NCBI RefSeq assembly: GCF_001640805.2
Contig: NC_066845.1
Location: forward strand, 15,750,307 to 15,814,306
Origin: Lates calcarifer
Taxonomy: Eukaryota > Chordata > Actinopteri > Centropomidae
Reading direction: 5' to 3'
DNA length: 64,000 nucleotides
Positions within the stretch are counted from its first letter, which is position 1. Every line of letters begins with the position of its first letter. Both the position numbers and the translations under genes were made by a program. Below, piece after piece: positions 1 to 13,016 of the stretch. The notes below the pieces were generated by a model that was given only the letters and a program-made list of their open reading frames with translations, was not told the DNA's origin and ran no database searches.

Positions 1-624
1 TTTAGCTGAAGACAATTTAGCTGGTCTCACTGACATATGAGAAATTCAGAAGCAGATTGTACAGTATGTACAGGAAAATCTTCACTTTTACCATCAACAT
101 TACAGAACAAAACTAGAATAGAAAAATAGAGAATAGAGGGCTATATAGGGAAAAGTTTAGATTTTTAGAAGTGAGAGTATCTCAGGTTTCTAAGAACAAT
201 AACCAGACATTAAAAATCTCAGGTTTCAAAGTCAGAGTGTTGCTCTTGATACACATTAGGTCAGAGTGTTTTCCAATCCCTAGAGCTCCTGTTACATTCA
301 CTGTCAGCATCACAATGACAGGCACAGCTAGGCCTGCTGGCAGCAACACCCAAGAGGAGAGGATCAAGGAGAGGTCAGTGGTGACATGACAGAGGAGGGG
401 GAGCACAGCTAGTCGATCTTTACAGACAATCTGTAAGTGATGAATCAGCCTTCTTGAAAAGCTGTAGGTTTGTCATATGCAGCTTTAACAGGGTTTTCAT
501 GTTGGTTCTAAGGAGATAATAACCTTTCAACTTAATTACTTTCACCAATTCTCAGTGTTGTCAAGACTGCCTCAAGTAACAAATAAAATCCTGGGGTAAA
601 AGCATCATAACTCAACGGCGTTAC

Positions 625-2333
625 CTTTATGAAGTTGTTCAGGTGGCCCAGTTTTCGCATGTTACTGACTCCGTGCGGTTTGGCCACATTTTGAAGAATT
701 TCACGGAAGTTTTCTGATGGTTCTGCAGGAAGAACGAAACGGAAATACAATGTAACTAAGACAAGCATTAAGGCATATTGCCAAAATAACGGTCGATGAA
801 CCGTAATTGATATGATGCAGGAAGGAACTTGGTTTAGCTGGTCAAACTAAATTAGTGTGTACAGGCAAAACAAGGTCTAGACAGTAAAAGCACGACTTGA
901 GCAGGGAAGTGTTTTTCGTTTTCAGTTCCTTTCTGCTATCATGTTAAAACAGAGTAAACAAGTTCCAGATACTGCATTACAACAAAAACATAAATGCTGC
1001 AGAAACTATGATAATGAATAGCATACAATATTTTCTCCTCAGTAACAAAGTTAGTCAGAATATGAGCCAGATTCAGTTTCAATATGTCAAATACAAAAAG
1101 CTGAGTATTAGTCAGTCAAAACAATAACACAAACACATGAAAAGACAATTAAGAATTTCAAAATATTGGACTTTTGCAAACATTGAATTTATTTTCCCTA
1201 AATGACTGCAAAATGTACTAATATATCCATAAAAGCAAACTACTAGACCGAAGCATAATGTAATCTGAGATGTTAAGATTTGATGAAATTACACAAGCAC
1301 TGATAATCGGCCTGATCAGCCGATCATGGGGTAGAATATAATGTTGCATAAAAGTACCAGATATAGCCTAAGGTCCATTAACTGACAGGGCAGTGATATG
1401 CATATGCAATGGTCTCTTGCATTGGACTGCTGTGAGGACATGGACATAGTTTAGTCTTGAAACAGCTGACAGATTAAGTGGCTCCCGATGTCAATGGGAC
1501 TGTTAGCTTTATATGATAAATTCATCTGATATTTCAGGTGCAAAATAACCTTGTATTGCACGACTGAAATAAAGCCAGTCTACGTCCTTGAGATACGGAC
1601 AGAGGGCTGATGTGCAGTGTTGCTGCTGGAGGACTACATCTGACCAGCCCGTGCAGCTGTGTATCAGAGTACCACTAGAAAAAAACACCCTGCGCACCCT
1701 GTGTTGTCTAATTGCTACTCAGCTAACAGCCCTGAAACCCAATTTCTCCTACAGCCAGCGATGACCAATGCATGACTACAGCACTTATGTCTGGTTGGCT
1801 AAATAACAGGCTATCTTGCCCACTCACACTAACCAAAACAACAGAGCGTCGTCATGGCTGGTTAGCTCTGGCAGCTAGCTAACGCTAACTCTGCTAGTTA
1901 GTTAGCTCGCTGCCGCCTGTTATTATGATATCGCTGGCAATGCTATTAGACGAAACAGAGAGGGGAAAGTGACAACAAAACAACAGCACTGTCAGGACAA
2001 GTGCACCGACTAGCTGGGTTCTCACTTGACGGGCTAGTGTTTGCAGAAATGCCCCTCATCCATTTTGAACAATAATCGCTTTCAGGGTGATGTGATGAAG
2101 CCTCTGCTTACCTCTGGTCAGATCCAGCGGTACGTTCTCCTCCCCGCTGTCATTCCGACCTGTCAGAAACACACACCGCGCACATGGTGAGGGATCACGC
2201 CAAGGTCATCACATGCCTGGGAAAATCTATTTTTGCTCCATGCCGCTATTACAGATACCGCTGAATCGAGTTTTTCTCGCTTACCTCGCATCCGAAGACT
2301 CCGGATAGGACGGCCGCGGAAGCTGGCCGCCAT
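625..2333 (-). CDS. rictor: Rictor, 5' coding exons 1-3 (partial)
   Basis: RICTOR is the defining scaffold subunit of mTORC2, which phosphorylates AKT and other AGC kinases. Three minus-strand coding exons are visible: 2333-2285 (MAASFRGRPIRSLRMRG), 2159-2112 (GRNDSGEENVPLDLTR) and 722-625 (starts EPSENFREILQNVA and contains NMRKLGHLNN). Each has AG/GT boundaries and the phases join cleanly (1, 1, then 0 at the last donor). Exons 2 and 3 match the human N-terminus almost residue for residue; exon 1 is looser but keeps the basic RGR...LR.RG pattern. The start is the only Met in the first exon that gives this N-terminus. The remainder of this roughly 1700-residue protein lies beyond the left edge; positions 1-624 are intron. 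The family identification is very secure. Confidence 0.95.
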
Positions 2334-2500
2334 GTTTCCAGGAACATACACAACACCGGAAACTTCGCGCCTTCTCGCGAGAAGGCAGACAACTGGGGGG
2401 ATGTTGGCGAGATAGCCGCAGCAGACCTCCCACAGACCCGAGATCAGTTGGATCCTCCTCAATCCCCCTCTAATCTTATCAGTGGTAAAAACATACATCT
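2334..2500 (-). promoter_or_regulatory. rictor: rictor CpG promoter with CGCG element
   Basis: The sequence just upstream of the rictor start codon is CpG-rich and carries the palindrome TCTCGCGAGA at 2373-2382, about 40 nt before the ATG on the minus strand. That motif is a known housekeeping-promoter element bound by BANP. No TATA box is visible. Further GCTAGCTAACG-type repeats lie at 1864-1910, inside intron 2. Promoter assignment is inferred from position and composition; the transcription start itself is not shown. Confidence 0.6.
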
Positions 2501-3836
2501 GACCTGGCGACTGCTTTATGGTCAGTGAGCAGAGAGCTATTCAACAGCTCGGTATTGGGTCACCATTAAAATACCATTGCCATTACCATTACCATTTAAA
2601 ATAGAGGTTAAAATGAACTTCACCACACCCAATCATTAATTTATTGCTGAATAAAAGTTCCAATAATTTAACAGTAAATTTATGCATCAACAATGAATAA
2701 ACCATGCACAAGGTATTGATCAATCTGTTTAATATACAGACAAGTTGCTTTAATAAATGCTGATGATTATGCTTTTTTCTCCAACAAAATAATGTACCAG
2801 CCAACACACTTAGCCTACTGAAAATAAACAGGATTTGTCCATATTTGTCAGTCCATGTCACCATTGCACTGGTAACAGTTCAAAGCACAGCACAGTTGCT
2901 ACAACAGGTTGCAACATGATATTCACCAAAACGTTTCATGTTTTAATCATAGATAATGTAGAACATTTTTGGATTAATTCCTACAAGCTTTGCTTTGTGA
3001 AAATGCACAATAATTTAAACTGTAAATGATCAATACAGGTAATGAAGATCTGTGCTGGCACTGTCATTATTGTAGATTAGTTGATTTCATAGACACAGTC
3101 TGCAGGGAAAAAACAAGTCTATATCATTCATAGTAGGTTATTCTTTCTTTTGTTCTTTATCCTAATGAATATTTGCAGTACTCAAAGCCTTTCCACAAGT
3201 AAAAGTAAGAAATACCATAATGCCACCTCAAAATATTTGTGAAGTAAACATGCAGAATTACTAACAATTCAATGTAGGTAAAGTAAAAGTAAAGTAAAAG
3301 ACCTCATTATGAAGAACATCCTCTTTCATGATGTTATATTATTATGTACATCATTATTTTATTTTTCCTGATGCTTAAATGTGTATGCAGTTAGTCATGG
3401 CTGATTAAAAATACTTCACGATTGTATATGGCTCAGTATTTAACAAGGAATCATTATCATCAGAATATTTTTTATGTAAACTCATAAACACATTTATAAG
3501 ATAAAATGCAGTGGAATAAAAAGTCAAACATCTCCCTCCCCCAAAAATGTACAGTACCTAAACACTGACACCACTGCTGGTAGTGGTATTTTGAGTCACC
3601 AGAACATACCTTCATTGATGTTGCCATAAATCTCAAGCCTGTGTAAATAATAATCAGAACATAAGATACTGTCATACAGATGCAGACATGACATGGTGCA
3701 GCAGTTGGATGAAAATGTGTATCTGTATAACACTGCAGTAAAAAAAAATAAAAAAATAAAAATAAAGTAAATAAATCACTGGAAAGATTTCAAAACCTAC
3801 ACTGAGTCACAATGTGTATTTATCACATCAACATTA

Positions 3837-6800
3837 TTACCCATCAAAAGGCAGTTGAGGACTTTGGGAAGCAATATCATCATACACGTCATCTATGGGC
3901 ACAGAGACAAGTAGTGTTTTAGTATATAACATCACTATGACCCCCACGGTTGTTTGGTAAAATTAGGTAAAAAGGTTCAGCTAGTTACCTTCATCTACGG
4001 TTGACTGTGGCAAAAGAGAAACTCTGATGGGAGGGGAGAAAAAAAATATAAGAAGAAGTTTGCTGTGGTTAAAACAGGTTTGATGTATTTACAAGTTGTA
4101 AATGAGGTTAATGGACATTAAACCATAAACAATCACACATATGGTTGTCTTGGAGTCAATTTAACACTTAGCCTCAACAAAACACTATGTTATAAGATAT
4201 AAGGTAGAGTTAGTGGAGATGTATTATGCTGGATTTAATTGGTTTACACAGATGTTCAAGATTTTCAAGGCTGTAGTCACCAGGTCAGATGCATGTTTTT
4301 CCCATAGACTGTTGTTTTTTACCAACATAGCATTAGTTTATGATAGTTGTAATAATCATCATAACCACTAGGTGTCAGCCATACATAACAATCTACATTT
4401 TATCAAACAGCAGAAAATAATTTAAAGTGACACATGGACTTTTTGACTAAGGAACATTTTTTGTGTATAATAAACCAAACACTTGATTCCATTAGCAACC
4501 TTGATAGTTGGTTAAACCCTGAGCTTCACTGTCCCTCCATTTTATTAGCATTTGAATAACCACATCCAAAACCTAGAAAAACAGTACAACCTTGTCTCTG
4601 GATTATCCACATCATAATAAATGTCATCCTCCCCAACTAGTTAAAAGAAAAAAGAAAGAAAAGAAAATCAACAGTCATGACTGAATAGACATCTTATTAT
4701 TGTACTAGTATATTTCAATTAATTAAATGACTCAGAAGCAATATAAGCAACTTGCCATTTTGCACGTTTGCGCCACTGAAAAGGAAGGAGTGTAAAATCA
4801 AGAAGAAATTATATGTGTGACCAAAAAAACATTTTTTATTTTTCCAGACGTTTATGAAGGGAGTCAAAGGCATTACGATGTGTACCTATCATCTGGTGCC
4901 CCAATGTCATCGTAAATCTCTGAATCACTCTGGTTGGACATAGACATTGGCTCCTCGTCCTTGTTTGAAACATCATGGTCTGTATCAAAAGACTCTGACT
5001 TCATAGAGACAACTGAAAGAACATATGACCACATATCAGCATAGTTCACTGCCTGGATATTATGGTAGTTTGCATGTGTCATCATCACCCTCTTGTTTCT
5101 CTTCCATATTTGTTAACTGTTAGCAAGCCAAGAATGTCTGTTAGCAACTTACAGTAGCCCTGCATGTTCCTGCCCAGTCGTTACCTGTACTGTGGACACG
5201 TCCTCCTTGACTCAGAGTAACATCTGATTTTACTCTTTTAAAATCAAAAAGTGCCTTCCCCTTCTTGATTATATGAGCAGGTCCTTTAATCTAGTTAAAG
5301 ACAAGGAGATATCAGTTATGAGTCTGTTTTAATTTACCTGATCTCTGTTATTGTGCTGTTTGTTGTCTGCACAATGTATGAGATTACTGGTGTTACAGTG
5401 TCAATGTATTTAAATGTGTTAAATGTGCTAAAAGTAAATCCAGTGTGTGGCTTTTCTGTTTTGACCTGGAATATCTTCTGTATTTCTTGGTGCACCTCCT
5501 CTTTGGCTTTCTGTTGTTTCAGATGTGTTTTGTCCTCTCTCGGAGCATGACTTTTCATTTCCTCTGAGTTGATGGTTCCTTTTGGATCCTGATTATCATA
5601 ATTATCACTGTGTCAAACCTCCATCAAAGATATCACTTTGGTAATTAGTATAAACTTTATATAAGGCACACATTTATTGAAACCACTCACTGCCTGTTTC
5701 CCCTCTGTGACTTCACTTTTTTTATGTTTGTCAGACCTCTCTGCTGGTTCCATCCTTTGAAAAGATAATAATGATATATTGTTTATACACAGTACAATAA
5801 TTTGCCTTTTTACTGGCTTACTCTTACCATCTGTCAGCCTCTTCATACATATCATCACTCAAATCTGCCTGCAAACACAAAGTCGATCAAACTGAAAACT
5901 AACAGTCAATCCACTGTAGATAATATTAGCTCACTGGACCAACCACCATGGGTTTCTGTAGCAATCTAACAATGGCAGGATTACCTCTGTCCTCTTTGAT
6001 GACCATCATAGCACTCATTATTGTCCCTGCTGACTCCTTGGCTATGGTCTTTCTTAAAGATCAGTGAGGATCTGACAAATTACAACAGTTTCCAGAGAGA
6101 AGCAGCAGGCAAAGTGCTGCAGCTGTGAGGCCTTAACCCACAGGAGATCAGTTTGATGAAACTCTTTACCAAAGACCTAATGTACAGTGACTTCAGAAAC
6201 TATTTAGACTACTTCACTTTTTTTGCACATTTAATTATGTTGTAGATTCAACCATAGGTAGATAAAATAGCCATGTTTGCCCATCAGTCTCATCTTGTTT
6301 GCTTTAATTATCCTTGAGATGTGTCTGAATCTTGATTGGAGTCCAACTGTGGCTAACTGAATTGAGTGGACAATTTTAGGAAGGTACACATAGATAATGA
6401 ATGAATGAATGAATGAATGAATGAATTATTATTAGTTATTAGGCCTTGAACGCTTAAACTTTCAGAATTTAAAGTGAAAGCTGTGTTTGTTGTGCCAACA
6501 AATCAAGCCAGTCTATCATTTCAACAAAAGTGATTGAGTCCTGATAATTTGGATTCTTAATCTATTATTCATTACACATTGAGAAACTTCTTTTCATTTA
6601 AAATTACACCGACAACACAATAATGTGAAAGGTGTCTGAATACTTTCTGGAGCCACTCTATACAGTGTATACCTGCATATTTCATTATGTCAACAACAAA
6701 TCTCCAGTGTTATGATAAAGCAGCTCTGCAATATAAACACTTACAAAACAGCAGCCTGGTTGGATGGTGGTCGCAGACGTTGAGGTGCAGGGGCAGGTTT

Positions 6801-7603
6801 AGCACAATGTAGTATCTTCATCCATGATCCTGTCACACAAAAAATGGCATCTTCTTTAACTCTAACCAAACATTCTGTCACTTAACATTTTTTTAACATT
6901 AGTCACAACAAAAGTCACATTGCATTTAAAACTGTTTCTCACCATCAGTCAGAGATTTCATATTCCTCCTAAATCTTTGGATGTCAACACTGGGAGGCCT
7001 GTCAGGCTTTGGAGGAGGGCTTCCCACAGCAAACACATTAGGGAACCTTGTCATAGGAACAGAGGGCTCAGCGCTCTCTCTTTGAAGTTGATTTTGGGTT
7101 CTGCAGTCATTGGTTTTAAGGTATTTGGGGAGTTGAGGGGGTTTAGTGCAGATGATGTTCTCCACCCTACCATCACTGTCGGTAAAACTTTGCTGTTTGC
7201 TAATACTGTTTTTCTGCAGCAGAGATGGTCTGGTGCTCTGGGATGGCACGTTGAACTTCTGGATTTCTGCTTGCAAAGCTCTAATAGGCTTGTGTCTATT
7301 GTTATTATTCCATGGTGGCTTGGCTGAAGCAGGGAAGACACTGGAGTTGCTGGAAATATCAGGATTTGCTTTCACTGCAGACTTCACTGCTACATTTTTG
7401 AGATGAAAAGCAGGTCCAGAGGAGTCAGTGCATCTTCTGTTAGGCTTAGGAGTGTGGGAGCTGCTGATTGTGTTTGCAGCACTTGGCAGATTCACCTCCA
7501 GGACAGCTATTCTGGATTTAATAGAGGATGCAGTGCAGACCTTTTCTTGGAGTTTACTGGAAGTATCTGGCACAAAGCTGTGACGTGTGTCAGACTGAGC
7601 CAT
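3837..7603 (-). CDS. FYB/ADAP-family adaptor protein
   Basis: This is a FYB1 (ADAP)-like adaptor; family members link T-cell and platelet receptors to SLP-76, SKAP and integrin activation. The first coding exon, 7603-6943, is a long disordered region ending in the family motif PPPKPDRPPSVDIQRF. Later exons on the minus strand are 6829-6750 or -6745, 5868-5828, 5754-5691, 5588-5466, 5290-5185, 5012-4886, 4775-4756, 4636-4591, 4023-3989 and 3892-3837 (TAA stop). They encode a basic helix (KQQKAKEEVHQEIQKIF) and the beginning of a helical SH3 domain (HIIKKGKALFDF), then acidic Tyr motifs MYEEAD, IYDDI, IYYDV and VYDDI, the type phosphorylated and bound by SH2 domains. The SH3 looks cut short and the second SH3 of FYB1 was not found. 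The junction between the second and third exon is unresolved: the strong donor at 6744 breaks the frame, while a weak one at 6749 keeps it. Its place next to rictor is the human FYB1 position. The predicted length is about 450 residues, shorter than human FYB1. Confidence 0.82.
6178..6662. mobile_element. Internally deleted Tc1-like transposon remnant
   Basis: The left end (TACAGTGACTTCAGAAACTA, from about 6181) and right end (about 6628-6662, GTCTGAATACTTTCTGGAG) resemble the inverted termini of teleost Tc1/mariner elements as I remember them. Internal pieces around 6315-6390 (GGAGTCCAACTGTGG) also resemble the subterminal part of such an element. The transposase is missing, so this is a non-autonomous or decayed copy of about 480 bp. 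A (GAAT)n microsatellite at about 6396-6425 lies inside it. It sits in an intron of the FYB-like gene. Confidence 0.6.
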
Positions 7604-7885
7604 GAGAGCCCTGATGTATGACTGTCTTTTCTACGTAGAAAAATGAAAGAATCCCTGTTCAGTATAGCAAGCCTCTTTTTCTTGCATTAACTTTTTTCTG
7701 TTACAACTAAGGGAAAGAAATCCCCCAGTTGTCAACACAGAGGTTAGAAATTATTAAAAACTGAAGACAAGCCTTACACCAAATGTAACAAACATTAATA
7801 TAAATAACAGAATTGCATGCACACTTTGAGGAGCAAAAAACCTTCAAAACACAAATGTAAGAATTTCACAGTCCTTAATTACTCA

Positions 7886-7976
7886 CCTGATCTTTTCATG
7901 CAGACGTTGTGTGTGTCTGCGTTGCTGGTTTATGTGATACAATTCACTCAGCAAAAATGCTCCACCTATAAAGGAA
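7886..7976 (-). promoter_or_regulatory. FYB-like gene: 5' UTR exon and TATA-like box
   Basis: On the minus strand a TTTATAGG TATA-like element (about 7968-7975) is followed by a short stretch ending in a strong donor, ATCAG|GTGAGT, at 7886/7885. This fits a non-coding first exon spliced to the coding exon that starts before 7603. A TATA-type promoter suits a tissue-restricted gene. The transcription start is inferred, not shown. Confidence 0.45.
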
Positions 7977-7989
7977 GTATTTGACACTT

Positions 7990-9124
7990 AACTGTGTGAA
8001 AAAAGGAAACTCCTGTCTGCTTGGAATGATTAAGAGACCCACCAAAGAATTTAAGTTATATATTAAAGTGCTATGATATAAACTGATATATCAGATTTCT
8101 AAAACCCTGTTCAGACGCCTAAAAGTGTCATTACTGATTCCATAGGTTTTGGTGTTGTCGGACTGGTGTCTTTTTTCTTTTCTTTTATTTGGCAAATGGA
8201 GTGTATTTGCAAAAATTTGATTTACTCTTATATCTTTCAGTATAAATGTAGACTGCTAATACTGGAAGGTAAAAACACAAATGCATTTTTAGAGAGGATC
8301 CTTTTGTAGATCAAAACTACTGCATGTCATTCAGTGAAATATTTTAGAAGTTTCTAACCCTTTTTGGGCTGCGTACACCGTCCTAATACACGTGTTGCAC
8401 CTGGGGAATATGGTTACATTTGAAACCGCAGCATGTATGACTAGTGACCTACATACATGCATATATATATATATATATGCACTTAAGTTTAAAACTTAAT
8501 TCTTATTTATTTAGTTATAACTCAGTAATAGTGAAACTTTCATATCACAGAGCCATTTTTTCATTAGCCCTTGTACATTACAACCCCATTCTATATTTGA
8601 CATGGGTGCAGGAAGGAGTAATTTTGCACCTTTGCTTATCTCTGACAGGAAGGGACTGTGTGGTCACAAAGATGTGCTATTTAGCAAAAGGGAAAACATA
8701 TATATGTTGTTGGTTTGTGATATTAAATACAACATTCAAATAAAGCAACACATAACTTCAAGTTTTTATTTGAGAATCTGTACATAATGGGTAAATTGAT
8801 TTACATTTTGACAGTGAAGTTTATATGCAGGATTTTTTTCTACTTTTCTCTCACTCTCTCAAGTCAGTGTGGTTGCAGATACGAGAGCATCAATGTCCTG
8901 TATGGCTTTGGATGTCCTCTGAAGAGCTTCAGCAACGCAGGCCTCATTCACTGGTTCGTGAGTCACCTCTTCTCCAGAATTACCTTGGAACACCGCACAT
9001 CCTTTCATACTTATCTGCAGGCGGCTGTTCTCCAGAAGAACTGGTCACACAGGAAGTCAAAGAGCGCGCAGAGTAACGCAAAACAGAAACTGATAATGTG
9101 CAAAATCTCATGACAGAAAAATCA
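7990..9124. other. Intergenic sequence between the FYB-like gene and c5orf34
   Basis: No coding exon is supported here. It holds the presumed 3' UTR of the c5orf34 orthologue (left of 9125, minus strand) and an (AT)n tract at about 8460-8478. The open reading frames are short and have no recognisable domain. Confidence 0.5.
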
Positions 9125-11653
9125 CTATCCATGTCCACAGCACTTTGTGCCGTCATCTAAGCGTTCAAGGATACAATTGAACCGTTTTATCTTCTCCAGC
9201 TCTGCAGCAACGAGATCTGACCTGAAGCGAATGGAAGATCACATGAACGTTACACATGAGCTGTCAACGCAGTATCCAACTCTCAATATTATAATACCAA
9301 ACGAGTGAGCAGAAAGATATCACTCACCGACTTTCTACTGTCTGTGTCACATTCATGTGATGCTCAACAGGTATAGGACTGGACAGATGTTCTTCAAGCA
9401 CCAGTGGATTAGAAAAATGTCTACCCTGCAAACAAAATAAAACAATATGATTAGCATCTTAGAAGCTTGAATACAGTGTAAATACTGTAGTAATATCAGC
9501 AGGGACTACTTTTTTGGCCTCTTGCAAGCAGCTGGGTGTGGCAGGAAGCTTCAGCGATTGCTTGGCCTGGTCGTAGCAAGTGAGGATCCTGTAAAATGAT
9601 GTCATGTCACAGTTGGAGACTTAAATGACATAAAGCCATGAAACTCATCAGACTGTGATGAAGTGGCAGCTTACCTGCTCGCACGACTCACAATAGAGCG
9701 TATAGAGTAGGCCTGTCCGAGTACATCCGGTGGAAGGTTATTCAGGTGGTATAATACCTCTTTCACCTTTGAGGTAGACACAATCAAATAATTAGGCATT
9801 GTACAAACATGTGAGAAACTTGAATGGCTTTGTATGTTAGCTTTCAAAAAAATAACAGCATGCTATTATTACTTAGACTGTATGATGGCTTAAAGATGAG
9901 AGGCTTAAGCTCACCTGCCCAGACTGGAGCTCAGGTTGGTGATGGGTAAAGTAAGTGTTAAGGACACCGTTAGACCGGATCACTGATCCATCTCCTGGGG
10001 AAACCTCTATGACTGAGACAGCTCCACTCAATATCCTACACAAGAGACATACAAGTAAACACACAGTCACAGTGTCGCTGTATCTGTTATGTATCACTAC
10101 AAAGAGTTTCTTAAATAAGAAAGGTTAAAGCAGAGAAAAAATCAAATTCTAAACATCTAAAAAATATGCACCACTTGTTTTTGCTGTTATAAAATGAATT
10201 AAAGCTACACACAGACACACACACACACACACAGACACACAAAAAGATTTTATATGATAATGATCTTTAAGGTCCTTGAAAACCTGCGTACCTACCTGTA
10301 GGTGACTCCCTGACACCACATCACTCTCACCAGCTCTGTAGGAAGGTCTTGATCTAACTGTTCTTTTTCAGCCAGGGGGTCTTTAATCTTCCACCTTAGG
10401 TACACGAGCAAGTAAGCTTAAATCAATCACTGAACATTATTAAACAGTGCACTTCACCTCACCTATTAATCAACAAACCTGTGCCTGTGAGGTGAAGGAC
10501 ATGTGAGGGGCAGCGCCAGAGGTAAGTGAGACCTTCTCTGTTCACTAGATGTGTCAGACATATTTAATTTCCTCTCTGCCTGGGCAGAATCGCCGGCTCC
10601 CTCTGCCCCGACATCTTTAGATTTAGAGAGACGAGTCGTCCAGTGATGATGAGCCAAGCAGAGAGGGTAGGACCACATGGGAGCATAAGCACTGCAGGAG
10701 TGATGCTGGACCACTGTGGTGGATTGGTACATCTCCCCTGGCTGGGAATGGGAAGAAACAAGAAATGAAATAGTTTATCCAAGTTGAGACATGAGCACAG
10801 GAGTGTTTCTAAGAAGCATTACCTTTGGCTGAGAAGTGCTGGAAAACCGAGGAGAGCAAGACCTTGATCTAACTGACTCATTCCTTCTGCTTCCTCTCCC
10901 CTGATGAGCCTCTTTGATCTTGTTATTGGTGGTCTGATGGATCAGACTGCCAACTTGCTGCTGACTGCCTGGCGTACCATCAGGATCTCTGCTGAAAGAC
11001 TGGTGCCGATTCTGCATCTGACTGAGGCTGCACGTGAACTTGACTGTGAATTCTTCACCCGAGGGCGACAGCATCAGCGCAGCTCGACCTTCCTCTGACC
11101 TGACAATGGTCTCGCCTCCAGGCCCGAGCTCAGCCTCACTGGAAGACCACTCAGGCCACTGCACGTCAGAGTTGATGCTGAAGAAAGGCTGCAGGAGGAG
11201 ATGCATCAAAAATACAGACACTGATGGCACAGCACATTATGAAGGATTAACAGTCTGCTAGGAGGTAGATCTTGGCACCTTCTTATGTTCAGCAGGGATG
11301 AGTTCCTCTGGTAGATATGGTCGGCTTGCATATTTATTCCTAAAGGCCAATGCAGCTACCATCAACTCCTGCGAAATGACATCAGCACGTTGAGTGTGTG
11401 AAGTTACTGTAATACAGAGAACAAACAAGACAAGACACGATACCTTGTACGTGCTGATGGTGAACCTCGTCCTCTGTCGGACACTCTCACTGGGCTGCAG
11501 AGGATGGCCGGAGGGGTGTGTGGCTTTCACCAGCAGGAATTCGCAGCCGCACGGCGACAGCTGTAACCGGGATCCGTTTAAGTAGCGAACATCTACCGAC
11601 TCATCTTCATACATGATCATTAAACTGACACCGGCCACGGTTTCCATCACCAA
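9125..11653 (-). CDS. c5orf34: C5orf34 homologue
   Basis: This gene is a clear orthologue of human C5orf34, a conserved vertebrate protein of unknown function. The N-terminus ([20 protein letters not shown]) and the segment [11 protein letters not shown] align directly with the human protein, as do [24 protein letters not shown] and the C-terminal [11 protein letters not shown]. Ten coding exons on the minus strand: 11653-11444, 11368-11279, 11188-10823, 10741-10479, 10394-10296, 10035-9915, 9766-9675, 9588-9510, 9425-9328 and 9221-9125 (TAG). Their lengths sum to 1515 nt, giving 504 residues, and all phases agree. The start could instead be the second Met two codons downstream. No signal peptide, membrane segment or catalytic motif is visible. 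Its neighbour on one side belongs to the human 5p group and on the other to the 12q24 group. Confidence 0.92.
10205..10242. repeat. (CA)n-rich tract in a c5orf34 intron
   Basis: Interrupted CA/GA dinucleotides between the fifth and sixth coding exon. Confidence 0.7.
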
Positions 11654-11699
11654 ACAGGATTAAACTACCTTTCCTGTACTGTAAACGCGCTGAAACTCA

Positions 11700-12880
11700 A
11701 AGCAAGACCAGCGTCTGTTCACGTCATCACGTGGAAACGTTTGGAGTTGGCGCGCTCACCGAGAGGGAGAAATGGACCGGAAGTAGCGTTAGTGTTTTTT
11801 TTCCTTTTTTTCATCGTTTAATAATTATATTCTTTATAGCCAGTGACACAAACCATGTACATGTACAGTCAGTCACAACACATACAATTAGCAATGAATA
11901 AAATAAATAAAAGATAATGCACAAAAGTGGTAAATAAAAGTTGTCATAGCCTTAACATTTTCTAAAATCCTATCATACATTTACACAGAATCTGACCATT
12001 CGTAAAATATTATTATAAAATAGAGAATAAAATATACAATAGAATATTGGCTTTCATCTTGCATCTTATAATCAGTTATACCAAAGAAAACAAATAAGTG
12101 CACTTTAATAATTCAAGAAGGTAAGAGATGTTACCTATTTGTGTGTATATCAAAACTATAGCTGCCATTGGTTCCCATTGATTTTATTCCACAAAGACCC
12201 CTAAATGAGGTGTGGAACTACAGACTTTAGCTGAGAGATGAATTTATTTATCTAAGTAAAATTTAAGTAAATAGGCAGTGACTCCTATAGCCCTGCTAAA
12301 ATCAAACACACATATTAAAAAATAAGAATAATAAACTGGCAAATAACTTGCCAGTGTGATTGGTTAACTCTTTGATATTGCTAATATATCATCTGGGGCC
12401 TTTGTCATATAAAGTACAAAATCCTGAAATAGAACCACTTTTATATCTCTTCTTTGAAATTGGCAAATTTTATCTTCCACAGTTCAGATACATTTGATTT
12501 ATCCAACAAGTTTGATGTATCAAAGTAGTTACAAGGGCCCTGTCAGTCCTGTAGCTCCACATCCTAGCATAATTTCTGCCACTGTCACATTTTATGCAGT
12601 GCATATTACCCAGCATGCTTTCTTTGAAGAAACCAGATGTGTTGCAGGCTGAAGTTAAAGATCCTCTGTTTATCAAACAGATGAAATCACATTAATACTT
12701 GTATTCTTTTATCGTGGAGTTGAGAGTAGGGAGATGATAGAAAGAAGGGGTGGGAGATGAGGAATAAAATACAACATAGCCAGTCCGCTTGTCCGCTCAG
12801 TTCTACGTGTGGCCTGTGGGGGGCAGCAAAACAGCGTCCACCGTACTGCAACACCAGAGAGAAGAAGAGGCAGTAGCTGT
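11700..12880. other. Intergenic interval between c5orf34 and rnf34
   Basis: The first 100 bases are the GC-rich upstream flank of c5orf34 with an ETS-type CCGGAAGT at about 11777-11784. The rest is AT-rich and shows no coding exon. The CpG-rich flank of rnf34 begins near 12790. The two genes are transcribed away from each other, with about 1.3 kb between their start codons. Confidence 0.5.
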
Positions 12881-13016
12881 TTCTGTGCCCGGGGTACGAT
12901 CGTTGCTCTCATCACACCGAGACGCATTCAGGCAGTTCAGCTAAATAAGTGACGCTCCGTATTGCAATGGTTACACCGACAGTCTGGTCTTTCACAGTAG
13001 AAACGCCGGAGCTGCA

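Noticed and set aside
182..406. Hydrophobic minus-strand frame that looks like a membrane protein
   Set aside because: Lies in a rictor intron, has no splice sites in phase with the neighbouring exon, and no family match.
3472..3675. 67-codon minus-strand frame after the FYB-like stop
   Set aside because: Downstream of a clean TAA stop, with no similarity to FYB proteins; taken as 3' UTR.
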